NCBI GenBank assembly: GCA_009843815.1 | Contig: VYCS01000037.1 | Coordinates: 1-33,357, forward strand | DNA: 33,357 bases | From: Cenarchaeum sp. SB0675_bin_21 | GTDB taxonomy: Archaea > Thermoproteota > Nitrososphaeria > Nitrososphaerales > Nitrosopumilaceae | Reading direction: 5' to 3' | Translations under genes and position numbers: made by a program | The notes under the pieces: generated by a model | What the model was told of the DNA's origin: nothing | Databases searched by the model: none | What the model saw: only the letters and a program-made list of their open reading frames with translations | Shown here: piece after piece, positions 15,079 through 24,925 of the stretch | Numbering within the stretch: the stretch's first letter is position 1 | How the letters are laid out: each line of letters starts with the position of its first letter

Positions 15079-17736
15079 ATGTATAATTATATAATGAGTA
15101 TATTTGACTCGGCACTAACAGATACATTACAGAGGTATTTAGATCTTCAAGAGTATAAGGGCAGTATTGTAACAGCATCAGACTATAATAAAATAAATTA
15201 CATATCCAAAAGTCTCATAAATGACAACACCAAGACGGTCATATCAGTTATAATTCCGCAGAATATGCAAAATAACACATATGATGCCATAGTAGAGAGA
15301 CTAGAATCAAACCAGATAATACAATACGCCATATACCAAAAGGTTGGCAAAGACGTATACCGACTCCCCCACTCGGATAAACATTTCATATCTGGAGACA
15401 TACATAATTTGGTGGCTAGTATATCAACACTAGAAGAGGATACCAACAAGATAGTTCAGAGTTCAATTAGGGCCGTTCGTGCCTCTGCAGATAAATTGCA
15501 GACTGAGCACCAAAAAAATATAATTAAAAAAACAGTACAAAAATCATGGTTAGGTGCCTCACAGTCTGCATCTTTGATATTATTCAGTGGAATTCTCATG
15601 CAGCAACACTTATCAAAATATAGAGACGACATACCGCCACTAAACAGTGTTGCAGATGCTACATCAGTATTAAAAACTTGGAAGCATATAATTAATTTAA
15701 AGCAGTTTGATATATTCAAGCCGCCTACAGATATTCTAGACCTGTTGGTCGCCGAATCCATCACATCTGCCAATAATACACTACAACCGTTAACTGATGC
15801 AATAATAAATACAAAAGATACTCCAAAATCCACCATCAATGCAGGTATGACACTGCTTCCGTACATCTCTGATGATAGAAGTACTGCTGCAGAGTACTAT
15901 ACAAGGGATGCCATAGCCGAGATGCTGGCATGTCTCACAATAAAAGAGGCCATACACGATATGGACTATTTCAGAGAACATAAAATAGCTGATTTGACGT
16001 GTGGGACCGGAGCCCTGTTGAGGGCCGGATATCGCCGCATGCGGTCACTGCATCAAAGATATCATGGTTTGAGCGGCATGGCAGAGCTGCGTCATGGCGC
16101 CTTAAACGGAGGACTGGTGGGTATAGACATATCCCCTGTGGCGACATATTTGGCAAGCGTATCACTGCTTCTTACAGATGATGAATGGTACAACCCATCT
16201 GGTATAACGCATGTAGGGGTTGGCGGACCCGCCGGCATGACAGGTGCAATCGAATACATCACAGGACAAGAACATCCCAATACAGGTGATGAACAGACAG
16301 ACATCCCCCGTATACCAGACAAATCCATCGACTACATATTGATGAATCCGCCATATTCAAGATCACGAAACGGGCAGGCATCCTTTGATGTGGCAAATCT
16401 CACAGAGGCCGAACGAAGTGCCTGTCAGGCCCGCTGGGAAGGCCTCATACGCACATATCCAGCAAAGAAGGTGGCAGGCATGGCACCTACCTTCATCATA
16501 ATTGCATCCAAAAAAATAAAAGATTATGGACGAATTGGTTTTGTACTCCCAATAACGGCGGCATTTGCCGAGGCATGGGCAGAGACTCGAAGGTTCATAC
16601 AGTACAACTACACAGAGATAATTGCTATAACCATCAGTTCTGGTAAGTCACTCTCGCATGGTACCCACCTTACAGAGATGCTGCTTATAGCCACCAAGAC
16701 GCCGCAACCAAAAGAGAGACCATCAAGCATCTACTGTGTTACACTAAACAAGGCACCCGCCACCCCACCAGAAGCAGGTGAGATGGCAAGAGCAATACAA
16801 GATTCGTGCAATAGCACATCAAACTTATCATGGCAGATACAACTAGGTGACACTATAGGAAGTATGTACAAATATGATGCAAAGCCCGGCCAACCATGGA
16901 GTCCTCTAGGTGTGAAAGATTCAGGTGTGGCATTATTTACGGACTTGCTCATACAAGGTAGGTTCCGCAAGATAGATGGTACAATAATGCCCATCAACAT
17001 ACAGATGGCTCGCATACAGGACATATTCTGTATAGGGCCAACGCACCACATAATAGGACACACCAAGGGCAGCTCGCCAATGGGTGCCTTTGAGCTGCGC
17101 AAAATTGATGATGGGCATACGCCAAAGGATGATGCACATTATTCATTGTGGAACGTTAGTAAGAGTCAGGATAGATTAATCATATCGCCGACACACTACG
17201 GCATTCCCATGGGTAGAGTAGATAATATCACACAACACAACACAACCCTATTTTACAACCGCAGATTGAGTTGGAGTGTGAACGCACTATTGGGTGCCAC
17301 CACTAAAGACAAAATCATGGGCGGTAATGGATGGCTGGGTCTAGGACATTCCGATGTACGAATACTAAAGGCTGCAGCCTTGTGGTTTAACTCTACATTA
17401 GGTTTAATGACACATTGGTCGCAAGCATCCCGGAGCGAACCGGGACGGGCTACCGCTCAAGTAAAGGCCATAAAAAACATACCATGTCCAAGATTTGATA
17501 CACTAGATGACTCTACATTGTGCATGGTGGCCAAATTCTTTGATCAAGTATCATCATCAGCGATGTTGCCTGCCTGCTACGCGCATATAGATAAGACCAG
17601 ACACATGATAGATGATGCCATCTCTGAGATGCTAAAAGTATCTAATGATACAATTAAAGATATACGTCTACAGTTTTGCCAAGAGCCCACCATACACAAT
17701 TATGCCAAAAAACCTCTAGAGGCATTAAACCAATAA
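15079..17736 (+). CDS. Large N6-adenine DNA methyltransferase (type IIG/type I M-like)
   Basis: The 885-residue protein has a helical N-terminal region of ~270 residues, then a gamma-type N6-adenine methylase core: IADLTCGTGALLRAGYRRM near residue 303 binds S-adenosylmethionine, and YILMNPPYSRSR near 420 is the catalytic NPPY motif. A long C-terminal region (600-885) probably recognises the DNA target; ALWFNSTLGLMTHWSQA, then GRATAQVKAIKNIPCP is typical of the specificity part of such enzymes. No PD-(D/E)xK nuclease motif is obvious in the N-terminal part, so it may be an orphan methylase, or a restriction partner may lie elsewhere. Start ATG 15079 or ATG 15094; a 13-nt direct repeat (15054-15066 and 15079-15091) surrounds the start. 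Confidence 0.85.
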   Translation: MYNYIMSIFDSALTDTLQRYLDLQEYKGSIVTASDYNKINYISKSLINDNTKTVISVIIPQNMQNNTYDAIVERLESNQIIQYAIYQKVGKDVYRLPHSDKHFISGDIHNLVASISTLEEDTNKIVQSSIRAVRASADKLQTEHQKNIIKKTVQKSWLGASQSASLILFSGILMQQHLSKYRDDIPPLNSVADATSVLKTWKHIINLKQFDIFKPPTDILDLLVAESITSANNTLQPLTDAIINTKDTPKSTINAGMTLLPYISDDRSTAAEYYTRDAIAEMLACLTIKEAIHDMDYFREHKIADLTCGTGALLRAGYRRMRSLHQRYHGLSGMAELRHGALNGGLVGIDISPVATYLASVSLLLTDDEWYNPSGITHVGVGGPAGMTGAIEYITGQEHPNTGDEQTDIPRIPDKSIDYILMNPPYSRSRNGQASFDVANLTEAERSACQARWEGLIRTYPAKKVAGMAPTFIIIASKKIKDYGRIGFVLPITAAFAEAWAETRRFIQYNYTEIIAITISSGKSLSHGTHLTEMLLIATKTPQPKERPSSIYCVTLNKAPATPPEAGEMARAIQDSCNSTSNLSWQIQLGDTIGSMYKYDAKPGQPWSPLGVKDSGVALFTDLLIQGRFRKIDGTIMPINIQMARIQDIFCIGPTHHIIGHTKGSSPMGAFELRKIDDGHTPKDDAHYSLWNVSKSQDRLIISPTHYGIPMGRVDNITQHNTTLFYNRRLSWSVNALLGATTKDKIMGGNGWLGLGHSDVRILKAAALWFNSTLGLMTHWSQASRSEPGRATAQVKAIKNIPCPRFDTLDDSTLCMVAKFFDQVSSSAMLPACYAHIDKTRHMIDDAISEMLKVSNDTIKDIRLQFCQEPTIHNYAKKPLEALNQ

Positions 17737-17862
17737 TATATGGTCATGTCGCTCCAAAAACCACAAATAAAACATCACTCACATCGCCAGTATAATCTTA
17801 CAGTAGTCATACAGTTGTATAGTCACACCAATGTATTTCTCACTAACCACACAGAACTATAG

Positions 17863-17870
17863 ATATATTT
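17863..17870 (+). promoter_or_regulatory. TATA-like box of the uvrBAC operon
   Basis: ATATATTT is centred about 27 nt before ATG 17893, fitting a leaderless transcript that begins the three-gene uvr operon. Confidence 0.5.
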
Positions 17871-17892
17871 TGGAAAAAATGCGCCAAGAGAT

Positions 17893-19830
17893 ATGGAATG
17901 CTTCAAGCTAAAGTCAGAGTTTGAGCCCACAGGTGACCAGCCACAGGCAATTACAAAACTTGTACAGGGTGCCAAAAAAGGCGACACGCAGACACTGCTT
18001 GGCGTAACAGGAAGTGGTAAAACATTCACCGTGGCCAATGTAATAGAGAGAAGTGGTAAAAATGCACTTGTCATATCGCACAACAAGACATTGGCGGCGC
18101 AGCTATACTCGGAGCTGAAACATTTTTTCCCAAATAATAATGTGGGATACTTTGTATCATTCTATGACTACTACCAGCCTGAGAGTTACATAGCCCAAAC
18201 AGATACGTACATTGAAAAAGACACTCGGAGAAACGATGTGATAGAGAAGATGCGCCTGGAAGCCACCGCCATGCTACTCTCGGGACTTCCCACGGTCATA
18301 GTGGCGACAGTGTCCTGCATATACTCACTGGGGAATCCACAAGACTGGAAGGATCTGGCCATAACCATAAACGTCAACATGAAACTATCAAGAGATGCGC
18401 TTGTGCGCAAACTCATGGATGCACGTTACGAGAGGAACGATACTGAAGTGGCGCCAGGTAACTTTCGCGTAAAGGGAGACACGATTGATATCAGTCCAGC
18501 ATACACCAGTGACATGATAAGAATATCATTATTTGGCGATGTAGTAGAGAAGATATCTGTACGAAATCCCATCACCATAAAAGAAGTGTCACAGTTGCCT
18601 CAGATTACAATATATCCGGCCAAACACTACCTAACTGCCAAGGATAGGCGCGAAGAGGCCCTAAAGACCATAAGAGAAGAGCTGGAAGACAGGTTGGAAC
18701 AACTCCCAGAATTAGAGAGGCAGCGATTAAAGAACCGGACACAGTACGACATGGAGATGATAGAGGAGATAGGATACTGCTCGGGTATAGAGAACTACTC
18801 TAGACACTTTGATGGACGAATACCAGGAGAGAAAGCATTCTGTCTACTGGATTTTTTTGGTGATGACTTTCTACTGGTCATAGACGAGTGCCACGTAACA
18901 CTACCACAATTGCACGCCATGTATAAAGGAGATCGCTCTCGTAAACAACAGTTGATAGATTATGGTTTCAGACTGCCCAGTGCTTATGACAATAGGCCAC
19001 TAAAGTTTGAAGAGTTTGAGTCATACATGAAGAATACATTGCTGGTGTCGGCAACTCCAGGCTCGTACGCCCGCAACGTATCCAGCTGTGTGGTGGAGCA
19101 ACTTGTAAGACCCACTGGTTTAGTCGATCCTCCCGTAGAGGTCAGACCAACAGAAGGCCAGATGGATGATATAATACAGGAGATAAATGTACGTGTAAGT
19201 CGCTCCGAGCGCACGCTCATAACCACGCTTACAAAGCGCATGGCCGAAGACTTGGCAGAGTACCTATCAAAGAAGGGTGTGCAAGTGCGATACATGCACT
19301 CTGAGATAGAAGGACTGCAGAGAACCGAGATAATACGCCAGTTGCGACTTGGTGAATTTGATGTTCTAGTGGGGATAAACCTGTTACGGGAAGGGTTAGA
19401 CATACCCGAAGTGTCTTTAGTTGCCATACTAGATGCGGACAAGGAAGGTTTTCTGCGCAACTACACCAGTCTGATACAGACATTTGGAAGGGCATCCCGA
19501 AATTCCAATGGTGCCGTAATAATGTATGCGGATACAGTTACCGATTCAATGCGCCAAGCCATGGAAGAGACTCAGAGACGGAGGGAACGCCAACTACAGT
19601 ACAACAAGAAACACAACATAACACCCCGCACAATATCAAAGCCAATTCCGGAAGCGACCACCAAGCATGAAGAGGTGGACGTATCAAAGTCCAACTCTGA
19701 CATACGCAAGAGAGTAATTGAGCTGGAGACTGAAATGAAGATATGTGCAGACAGTCTGAACTTTGAGAGAGCAGCAGAGTGTAGAGACCACATAGCAGAG
19801 TTGGAGCAGGAGTTAAAGAGGCGTGGCTAA
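17893..19830 (+). CDS. uvrB: UvrB, excinuclease ABC subunit B
   Basis: This 645-residue protein is the usual UvrB length and domain order. It has Walker A GVTGSGKTFTV at 37-47, the damage-verifying beta-hairpin YYQPESYIAQTDTYIEKD, Walker B LLVIDECHVTLPQ around 327-339 (the bacterial norm is DESH, here DECH), helicase motif VI near FGRASRNSNGAVIMYAD, and a C-terminal UVR motif (LNFERAAECRDHIAELE) that contacts UvrC. UvrB receives damaged DNA from UvrA, verifies the lesion and recruits UvrC in nucleotide excision repair. The family is bacterial in origin and found in mesophilic archaea, implying old lateral transfer. The stop overlaps the uvrA start by 8 nt. Confidence 0.97.
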   Translation: MECFKLKSEFEPTGDQPQAITKLVQGAKKGDTQTLLGVTGSGKTFTVANVIERSGKNALVISHNKTLAAQLYSELKHFFPNNNVGYFVSFYDYYQPESYIAQTDTYIEKDTRRNDVIEKMRLEATAMLLSGLPTVIVATVSCIYSLGNPQDWKDLAITINVNMKLSRDALVRKLMDARYERNDTEVAPGNFRVKGDTIDISPAYTSDMIRISLFGDVVEKISVRNPITIKEVSQLPQITIYPAKHYLTAKDRREEALKTIREELEDRLEQLPELERQRLKNRTQYDMEMIEEIGYCSGIENYSRHFDGRIPGEKAFCLLDFFGDDFLLVIDECHVTLPQLHAMYKGDRSRKQQLIDYGFRLPSAYDNRPLKFEEFESYMKNTLLVSATPGSYARNVSSCVVEQLVRPTGLVDPPVEVRPTEGQMDDIIQEINVRVSRSERTLITTLTKRMAEDLAEYLSKKGVQVRYMHSEIEGLQRTEIIRQLRLGEFDVLVGINLLREGLDIPEVSLVAILDADKEGFLRNYTSLIQTFGRASRNSNGAVIMYADTVTDSMRQAMEETQRRRERQLQYNKKHNITPRTISKPIPEATTKHEEVDVSKSNSDIRKRVIELETEMKICADSLNFERAAECRDHIAELEQELKRRG

Positions 19831-22618
19831 ACTTATAGTGCGGGGCGCTAGGCATCACAACCTCAAAAACATAAATGTCGAGCTCCCAAAGAACCGTCTT
19901 TTGGTGATAAGCGGTATGTCAGGTTCTGGCAAGTCAACACTAGCCTTTGATATAATATATGCCGAAGGTCAACGCCGATACGTCAACTCGCTCACCGCAT
20001 ATGCAAGACAGTTTTTAGACATAATGGACAAGCCAGATGTTGATACCATGGAGGGATTGGCGCCGGCTATAGCCATACAACAAAAGACGACCAGCAGCAA
20101 CAAGCGCTCCACTGTGGGGACCGTAACCGAGATATACGACTATCTTAGACTGCTATACTCAAGGGTAGGCACACCGCTATGTCACAGATGCAAACGCGAG
20201 ATATCCAGTCAGTCAGTGGAGACCATCTGCGACTCCATACTAAAGGAGTTTGCAGGTTCGGACATACTTGTTTTAGCCCCCCGTGTACAACACAAAAAAG
20301 GCACTCACACCAACATCATAGCAAGTGCCATATCAGATGGATACTCTAGAATTCGCATAGACGGTACAATATATAATTTGGATGATGATATACCGCCCCT
20401 AAACCGGCAGCAGTGGCATGACATACAGATAGTTGTAGACAGACTTGCAGCTGTAAAGGCAGAGCGTTCCAGACTGTTTGAGAGTGTGCAGACCACAGTG
20501 GATGCATCAGATGGCAACATAATGGTACAGTCAGATAAGAAGACCGGACTATATTCACAGCATAATTCCTGCCCATACTGTGGCATAACCATGGGTGAGC
20601 TGGAACCGCGGGTATTCTCGTTCAACTCGCCCATGGGTATGTGCAACAACTGTACCGGATCCGGTCTTGTAACCGACTTTGATCCTGACCTGATAATCCC
20701 AGACAAAACAAAGAGTATTCGAGAGGGCGGACTGCATCCGTTTACTGAGGAGACACCTCCCCCCATATGGGACCAGCTTAACCTGCTGTGTCATAGACAT
20801 GGGCTTGATGTGGACACGCCACTGAAGGACTTGACCAAGACTCAATTGAAGCATCTGCTATACGGTAAAAAAGATCAGACACGGTCGACATTTGATGTAT
20901 TCAGGAGAGATTATGCCACAGAAGGGGTCATCGGGATCATGCGTCACATAATAATGTACAGTAACAGTCATATCAAAACAAGTTTTAAGAGCAACTACAT
21001 TCGTGAAGCGGCATGTCCTGCATGCAATGGGGCAAGACTACGCCCAGAGCCACTATCCGTGCACATATCTGGAAAGAATATAGTTGATGTCTGCGATATG
21101 TCTATACAGGAATGCCAAAGGTTCTTTGATAGTATTACACTGAACCCCACTCAGGCATACATAGCAAAAGACATACTAAAAGAGATAAAGAGTCGGCTGG
21201 AATTTTTAGATACTGTAGGTTTATCATATCTGACACTGAGTCGCCGCAGTACCACATTATCTGGAGGAGAGTCACAACGCATACGGCTGGCAACTCAGAT
21301 AGGATCCAGACTGACAGGAGTCCTATACATATTAGATGAACCCACAATAGGACTGCATCAACGAGACAACAGTAGACTGATAGAGACACTCAAAAAGTTA
21401 CGCGATCTGGGAAATACAGTAATCGTTGTCGAGCATGACGAGGAGGTCATACGTAGTTCAGACTGGTTGGTAGATTTGGGTCCCAAAGCAGGAGTGCATG
21501 GCGGCGAGGTCATCTTTGAGGGGACCGTAAAAGATATGCTAAATGATGCAAACTCCATCACAGGCAGATATATACGCGGAGATACGCGCATAAAAATAGA
21601 CAAAAAGGTGCGTAAACGTCACAGCGAATTGGTCGTACAGGGCGCCTGCCAGAACAACCTCAAGAATATAGATGTCAAGTTTCCCTTGGGCATGTTGGTG
21701 TGTGTAACTGGCGTATCAGGTTCGGGCAAATCTACTTTGGTTAATACAATACTATACAATGAGTTAAAGCGTCAACTGGTTGGAGGGAGTAATAAATCTG
21801 GCTTGCATGGCAAGATCCAGGGTACTGAAGACATAGACAGTGTCATATCAATAGACCAATCACCCATAGGCAGAACGCCACGTTCCAACCCAGCCACATA
21901 TATAGATGCCTTCAAGCCCATTCGGGACATATTTGTAAAGACGCAGTTAGCCCGAAGTCGGGGCTATACACCAGGACACTTTTCGTTCAACGTACAGAAA
22001 GGAAGATGTGCCGAATGTGAGGGAAGTGGTCTGCGTCACATACAGATGCAGTTTCTAGCAGATGTATATGTCAGGTGTGATAAGTGTCGTGGCAAACGCT
22101 TTGACTCACAGATACTGCAAGTACGATACCGGGGCAAGAACATATACGACATACTGGACATGACTGTAGATGAAGCAGTAGACTTCTTCAAGAATCATAG
22201 GGCAGTGTACACCAAGCTTCATACCTTGCAGCAGGTAGGCTTGGGATACCTAAAGCTAGGCCAGTCCTCAAAGACGCTCTCTGGAGGTGAGGCGCAGCGC
22301 GTAAAGTTGGCCAGTGAGTTATCCAAGAGGGAGACGGGTAAAACAATATACCTGTTAGATGAGCCCACAACAGGTCTACATTTTGCAGATGTCGATAAAC
22401 TATTAGATGTACTCAACGAGTTAGTAAACAGAGGAAATAGTGTCATCATAATAGAGCACAACATGGATGTCATTGCAAATGCAGATTGGATCATAGACAT
22501 GGGCCCCGAGGGTGGAGATGAGGGCGGCACAATAGTTGCTCAAGGCACCCCTCAGCACGTATCCCAAACATCCACACATACAGGCAAATATCTTAAAAAG
22601 ATGTTAAAAGTTGTATGA
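19823..22618 (+). CDS. uvrA: UvrA, excinuclease ABC subunit A
   Basis: This 931-residue UvrA has both ABC ATPase modules: Walker A GMSGSGKST near residue 31 and GVSGSGKST near 637, signature motifs TLSGGESQRIRLA and TLSGGEAQRVKLA, and Walker B regions YILDEPTIGLH and YLLDEPTTGLH. Zinc modules are visible as CPYCG...CNNC and CAECEGSG...CDKC. UvrA dimers scan DNA for bulky lesions and load UvrB. The start is GTG 19823, inside the end of uvrB; this is the only position giving the standard N-terminus LIVRGARHHNLKNI. The end overlaps uvrC by 8 nt. All catalytic motifs are intact. Confidence 0.97.
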   Translation: MAKLIVRGARHHNLKNINVELPKNRLLVISGMSGSGKSTLAFDIIYAEGQRRYVNSLTAYARQFLDIMDKPDVDTMEGLAPAIAIQQKTTSSNKRSTVGTVTEIYDYLRLLYSRVGTPLCHRCKREISSQSVETICDSILKEFAGSDILVLAPRVQHKKGTHTNIIASAISDGYSRIRIDGTIYNLDDDIPPLNRQQWHDIQIVVDRLAAVKAERSRLFESVQTTVDASDGNIMVQSDKKTGLYSQHNSCPYCGITMGELEPRVFSFNSPMGMCNNCTGSGLVTDFDPDLIIPDKTKSIREGGLHPFTEETPPPIWDQLNLLCHRHGLDVDTPLKDLTKTQLKHLLYGKKDQTRSTFDVFRRDYATEGVIGIMRHIIMYSNSHIKTSFKSNYIREAACPACNGARLRPEPLSVHISGKNIVDVCDMSIQECQRFFDSITLNPTQAYIAKDILKEIKSRLEFLDTVGLSYLTLSRRSTTLSGGESQRIRLATQIGSRLTGVLYILDEPTIGLHQRDNSRLIETLKKLRDLGNTVIVVEHDEEVIRSSDWLVDLGPKAGVHGGEVIFEGTVKDMLNDANSITGRYIRGDTRIKIDKKVRKRHSELVVQGACQNNLKNIDVKFPLGMLVCVTGVSGSGKSTLVNTILYNELKRQLVGGSNKSGLHGKIQGTEDIDSVISIDQSPIGRTPRSNPATYIDAFKPIRDIFVKTQLARSRGYTPGHFSFNVQKGRCAECEGSGLRHIQMQFLADVYVRCDKCRGKRFDSQILQVRYRGKNIYDILDMTVDEAVDFFKNHRAVYTKLHTLQQVGLGYLKLGQSSKTLSGGEAQRVKLASELSKRETGKTIYLLDEPTTGLHFADVDKLLDVLNELVNRGNSVIIIEHNMDVIANADWIIDMGPEGGDEGGTIVAQGTPQHVSQTSTHTGKYLKKMLKVV

Positions 22619-24185
22619 AGTTATAGACACTAAAAACATACCCCAGCATCCTGGCATATACATAATGAAGGATGAGGACGATACAATAATCTACATCGGA
22701 AAAGCAAAAGATCTAAAACGACGGGTTCGCTCATACTTTAATCGCACACAAGACTACAAGACTGCCAGACTAGTGGAGAGCATACATGCAATAGAGTACA
22801 TACTGACAGATACGGAGAGTGAGGCTTATCTGTTAGAGTCAGGTATGATAAAGCGACACCGGCCAAAATTTAACATTGAGTTGAAGGATCAGGAGAGATA
22901 TACCTATCTGAAGGTGACCGATGAGCAGTATCCACGTCTGGTGGTGGCGCGGCGAAGTCGCACAGGTCATTTTTTAGGAAGAGGAGATGTGTATGGGCCA
23001 TTTGTATATGGAAGCTCAAAACTGCTCACCATAGGAACCTTGCGAAAATCCTTCAAGATACGCACCTGCAAGAAGCTGCCAAAGAAGGTATGTCTAGAGT
23101 ATCATCTGGGAAATTGTGAGGGGCCCTGTGAGTTTGTTGATGCGCAAGAGAGATACAAAACGCATGTTGAAGATTTGAAGGGTGTGCTAAAACATCCGAA
23201 CCAGTCTGAAGCATTTACAGACAAATTACGGGTCGAGATGACAGAAGCCGCAGATATGCGGCAGTTTGAGCGGGCTCGGGAGATTCGGGACACGTTACAG
23301 CGGTTGGGGAGTCTGCAGTACGAACAAAAGATGTCCACCATATCCAAAGACGATGAAGAGTTCTTTGGAGTTCGCATACACGACATGACCGCCACAATAA
23401 TGAATTTTAAACTCGTGGCGGGCGTAATTAGGGACAGTGACAAGTTCACCTTTGAGACCATAGGAGATAACAATCTGGGAAACTTTATCTTTCAATATTA
23501 TAGCACTCATCCCATTCCAGATTTTATAATATTGAGTGAGATGCCTCCAGAGCGTGACGTACTAGTCCAGTTGTTATCTCAGCAGGCAGGCCACTCCATA
23601 GACATTATAACTCCGGATACTCCCATGCGGCACAGCATGATAAAACTGCTCTTGAAGAATATAGATTCTGGCCTTTCTACGAACCTACATGCAGAGCTGC
23701 AACAAGCCCTCAAACTTACAAGTTCGCCTAATATTATAGAGTGTTTTGACATATCGAATCATGGTACCGAGTTTGCTGTGGGCGCCATGTCATGTTTGGT
23801 GGACGGTAAACCTGAAAAATCCAGGTATAGACGATTTCGCATAAAGACCGTCTTGGGCCAAGACGACTACTCAATGATACACGAGGTGGTACTCCGACGG
23901 TATAAACGGTTAAAGAAGGAGGGCGGCATAATGCCAGACTTGGTACTGATAGATGGTGGCAAGGGTCAACTGAGTAGTGCAGTTGCAGCCTTACAGAAGG
24001 CAGAAGTGATACTGCCTTGTGCATCATTGGCCAAAGAGAATGAGGAGGTATACGTACCAGGTACATCAGAGCCCATCATTATGCCATCAAACAGCGTCTC
24101 TCTACACATACTGCAATATGCCAGAGATGAGGCTCACAGGTTTGGTGTTGCGTATAATAATGCAATACGACGCTCTAAACTATAG
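22611..24185 (+). CDS. uvrC: UvrC, excinuclease ABC subunit C, lacking the C-terminal HhH domain
   Basis: The GIY-YIG nuclease domain starts at once (IPQHPGIYIMKDEDD, TIIYIGKAKDLKRRVRSYF), followed by a cysteine cluster region (CEGPC), a UVR motif (MRQFERAREIRDTLQRL) and the RNase H-like 5'-incision nuclease (IIECFDISNHGTEFAVGAMS, VLIDGGKGQLSSA, LHILQYARDEAHRFGVAYN). The product is 524 residues against ~600 for bacterial UvrC, and ends directly after the RNase H-like domain, so the tandem helix-hairpin-helix DNA-binding domain is absent. No frameshifted HhH is found downstream. TTG 22611 must be the start: an in-frame TAA (22605-22607) precedes it and the next ATG is inside the nuclease domain. 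It cuts DNA on both sides of a lesion bound by UvrB. Confidence 0.94.
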   Translation: MYEVIDTKNIPQHPGIYIMKDEDDTIIYIGKAKDLKRRVRSYFNRTQDYKTARLVESIHAIEYILTDTESEAYLLESGMIKRHRPKFNIELKDQERYTYLKVTDEQYPRLVVARRSRTGHFLGRGDVYGPFVYGSSKLLTIGTLRKSFKIRTCKKLPKKVCLEYHLGNCEGPCEFVDAQERYKTHVEDLKGVLKHPNQSEAFTDKLRVEMTEAADMRQFERAREIRDTLQRLGSLQYEQKMSTISKDDEEFFGVRIHDMTATIMNFKLVAGVIRDSDKFTFETIGDNNLGNFIFQYYSTHPIPDFIILSEMPPERDVLVQLLSQQAGHSIDIITPDTPMRHSMIKLLLKNIDSGLSTNLHAELQQALKLTSSPNIIECFDISNHGTEFAVGAMSCLVDGKPEKSRYRRFRIKTVLGQDDYSMIHEVVLRRYKRLKKEGGIMPDLVLIDGGKGQLSSAVAALQKAEVILPCASLAKENEEVYVPGTSEPIIMPSNSVSLHILQYARDEAHRFGVAYNNAIRRSKL

Positions 24186-24216
24186 AATATACATGTAAAA
24201 ATAAGAAAAAGAGTTT

Positions 24217-24858
24217 TTACTCGACTATTACACTGCCAATCATCCAAGGATGTACGAGACAGAAGTATGGATATGTGCCAGGCTCTTCAAATGTATGTGA
24301 AAAGACTGTACCTCCCATAACAAGACTACTATCAAAGACGCCACTAGGCCCATCTTGAGGAGACCCAGAAGTTACAGTGTGGGCAGCAACATCATTATTC
24401 ACCCAGTTTACTGTATCACCCACCAGAATAGTAAGGTATGAGGGTTGAAAGCATGTATCATCTAGTTCGCAGCCCGGAACAGATGTTCCTTCAGGAGTTA
24501 TTACATCCCATGCGAGAGGGCCTACAGGGACCTCTTCAATGATTTCAGATTCTATCTCTTCAGGCATGGCATCATCGGCTGCCTCTTCAGGTACAGCAGC
24601 ATCGGCTGCCTCTTCAGGTACAGCAGCATCGGCTGCCTCTTCAGGCATGGTATCAGACTGTTCTCTTACCTGTGCTGCATCATCCGCAAAGGGATCATTG
24701 GTAGCAGTACTTGTGCTGGGTGCTGAGGAGGTGGTTGGCATAGCAATAGGCGCATCAATTGATGGAAGTTGGTTTGACGTCCCTGCAAATGCAATTGCCA
24801 CTGCAACTGCAGCAATTCCAATCGACCATCCAATCGCAGCTTTATCTACACTTGACAT
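24217..24858 (-). CDS. Membrane-anchored amicyanin-like cupredoxin with PEEAADAA repeats
   Basis: The 213-residue protein has one N-terminal membrane segment (9-26, IGWSIGIAAVAVAIAFAG), then a Ser/Thr/Pro-rich linker, an acidic repeat region (71-99, three 9-residue units of the type PEEAADAAV) and a C-terminal cupredoxin (~113-213). All type 1 copper ligands are visible: H160 in AAHTVTSG, and C200, H203 and M206 in YPYFCLVHPWMIGSV, with amicyanin-like spacing. An added cysteine pair (C130, C136) also occurs in the cupredoxin at 4105-5409. It probably faces the outside of the cell and carries single electrons; such blue-copper proteins are abundant in ammonia-oxidising archaea. The partner is unknown. 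It is convergent with uvrC (31-nt gap). Confidence 0.87.
   Translation of the reverse strand: MSSVDKAAIGWSIGIAAVAVAIAFAGTSNQLPSIDAPIAMPTTSSAPSTSTATNDPFADDAAQVREQSDTMPEEAADAAVPEEAADAAVPEEAADDAMPEEIESEIIEEVPVGPLAWDVITPEGTSVPGCELDDTCFQPSYLTILVGDTVNWVNNDVAAHTVTSGSPQDGPSGVFDSSLVMGGTVFSHTFEEPGTYPYFCLVHPWMIGSVIVE
24574..24645 (-). repeat. 27-nt tandem repeat in the cupredoxin linker
   Basis: Units start at 24574, 24601 and 24628, with period 27 nt. The first two are identical as read and the third matches for 18 nt. They encode the (PEEAADAAV)n acidic linker, a region where copy number probably varies between strains. Confidence 0.85.
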
Positions 24859-24880
24859 TTACAGAATTAGTATTGCAGGC

Positions 24881-24889
24881 ATAAATAAT
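24881..24889 (-). promoter_or_regulatory. TATA-like box of the membrane cupredoxin gene
   Basis: The minus strand reads ATTATTTAT, centred about 27 nt upstream of ATG 24858, fitting a leaderless transcript. Confidence 0.5.
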
Positions 24890-24925
24890 GTTTTGGCAGT
24901 TTTTAAAAAAATGTGTTTGTATACA

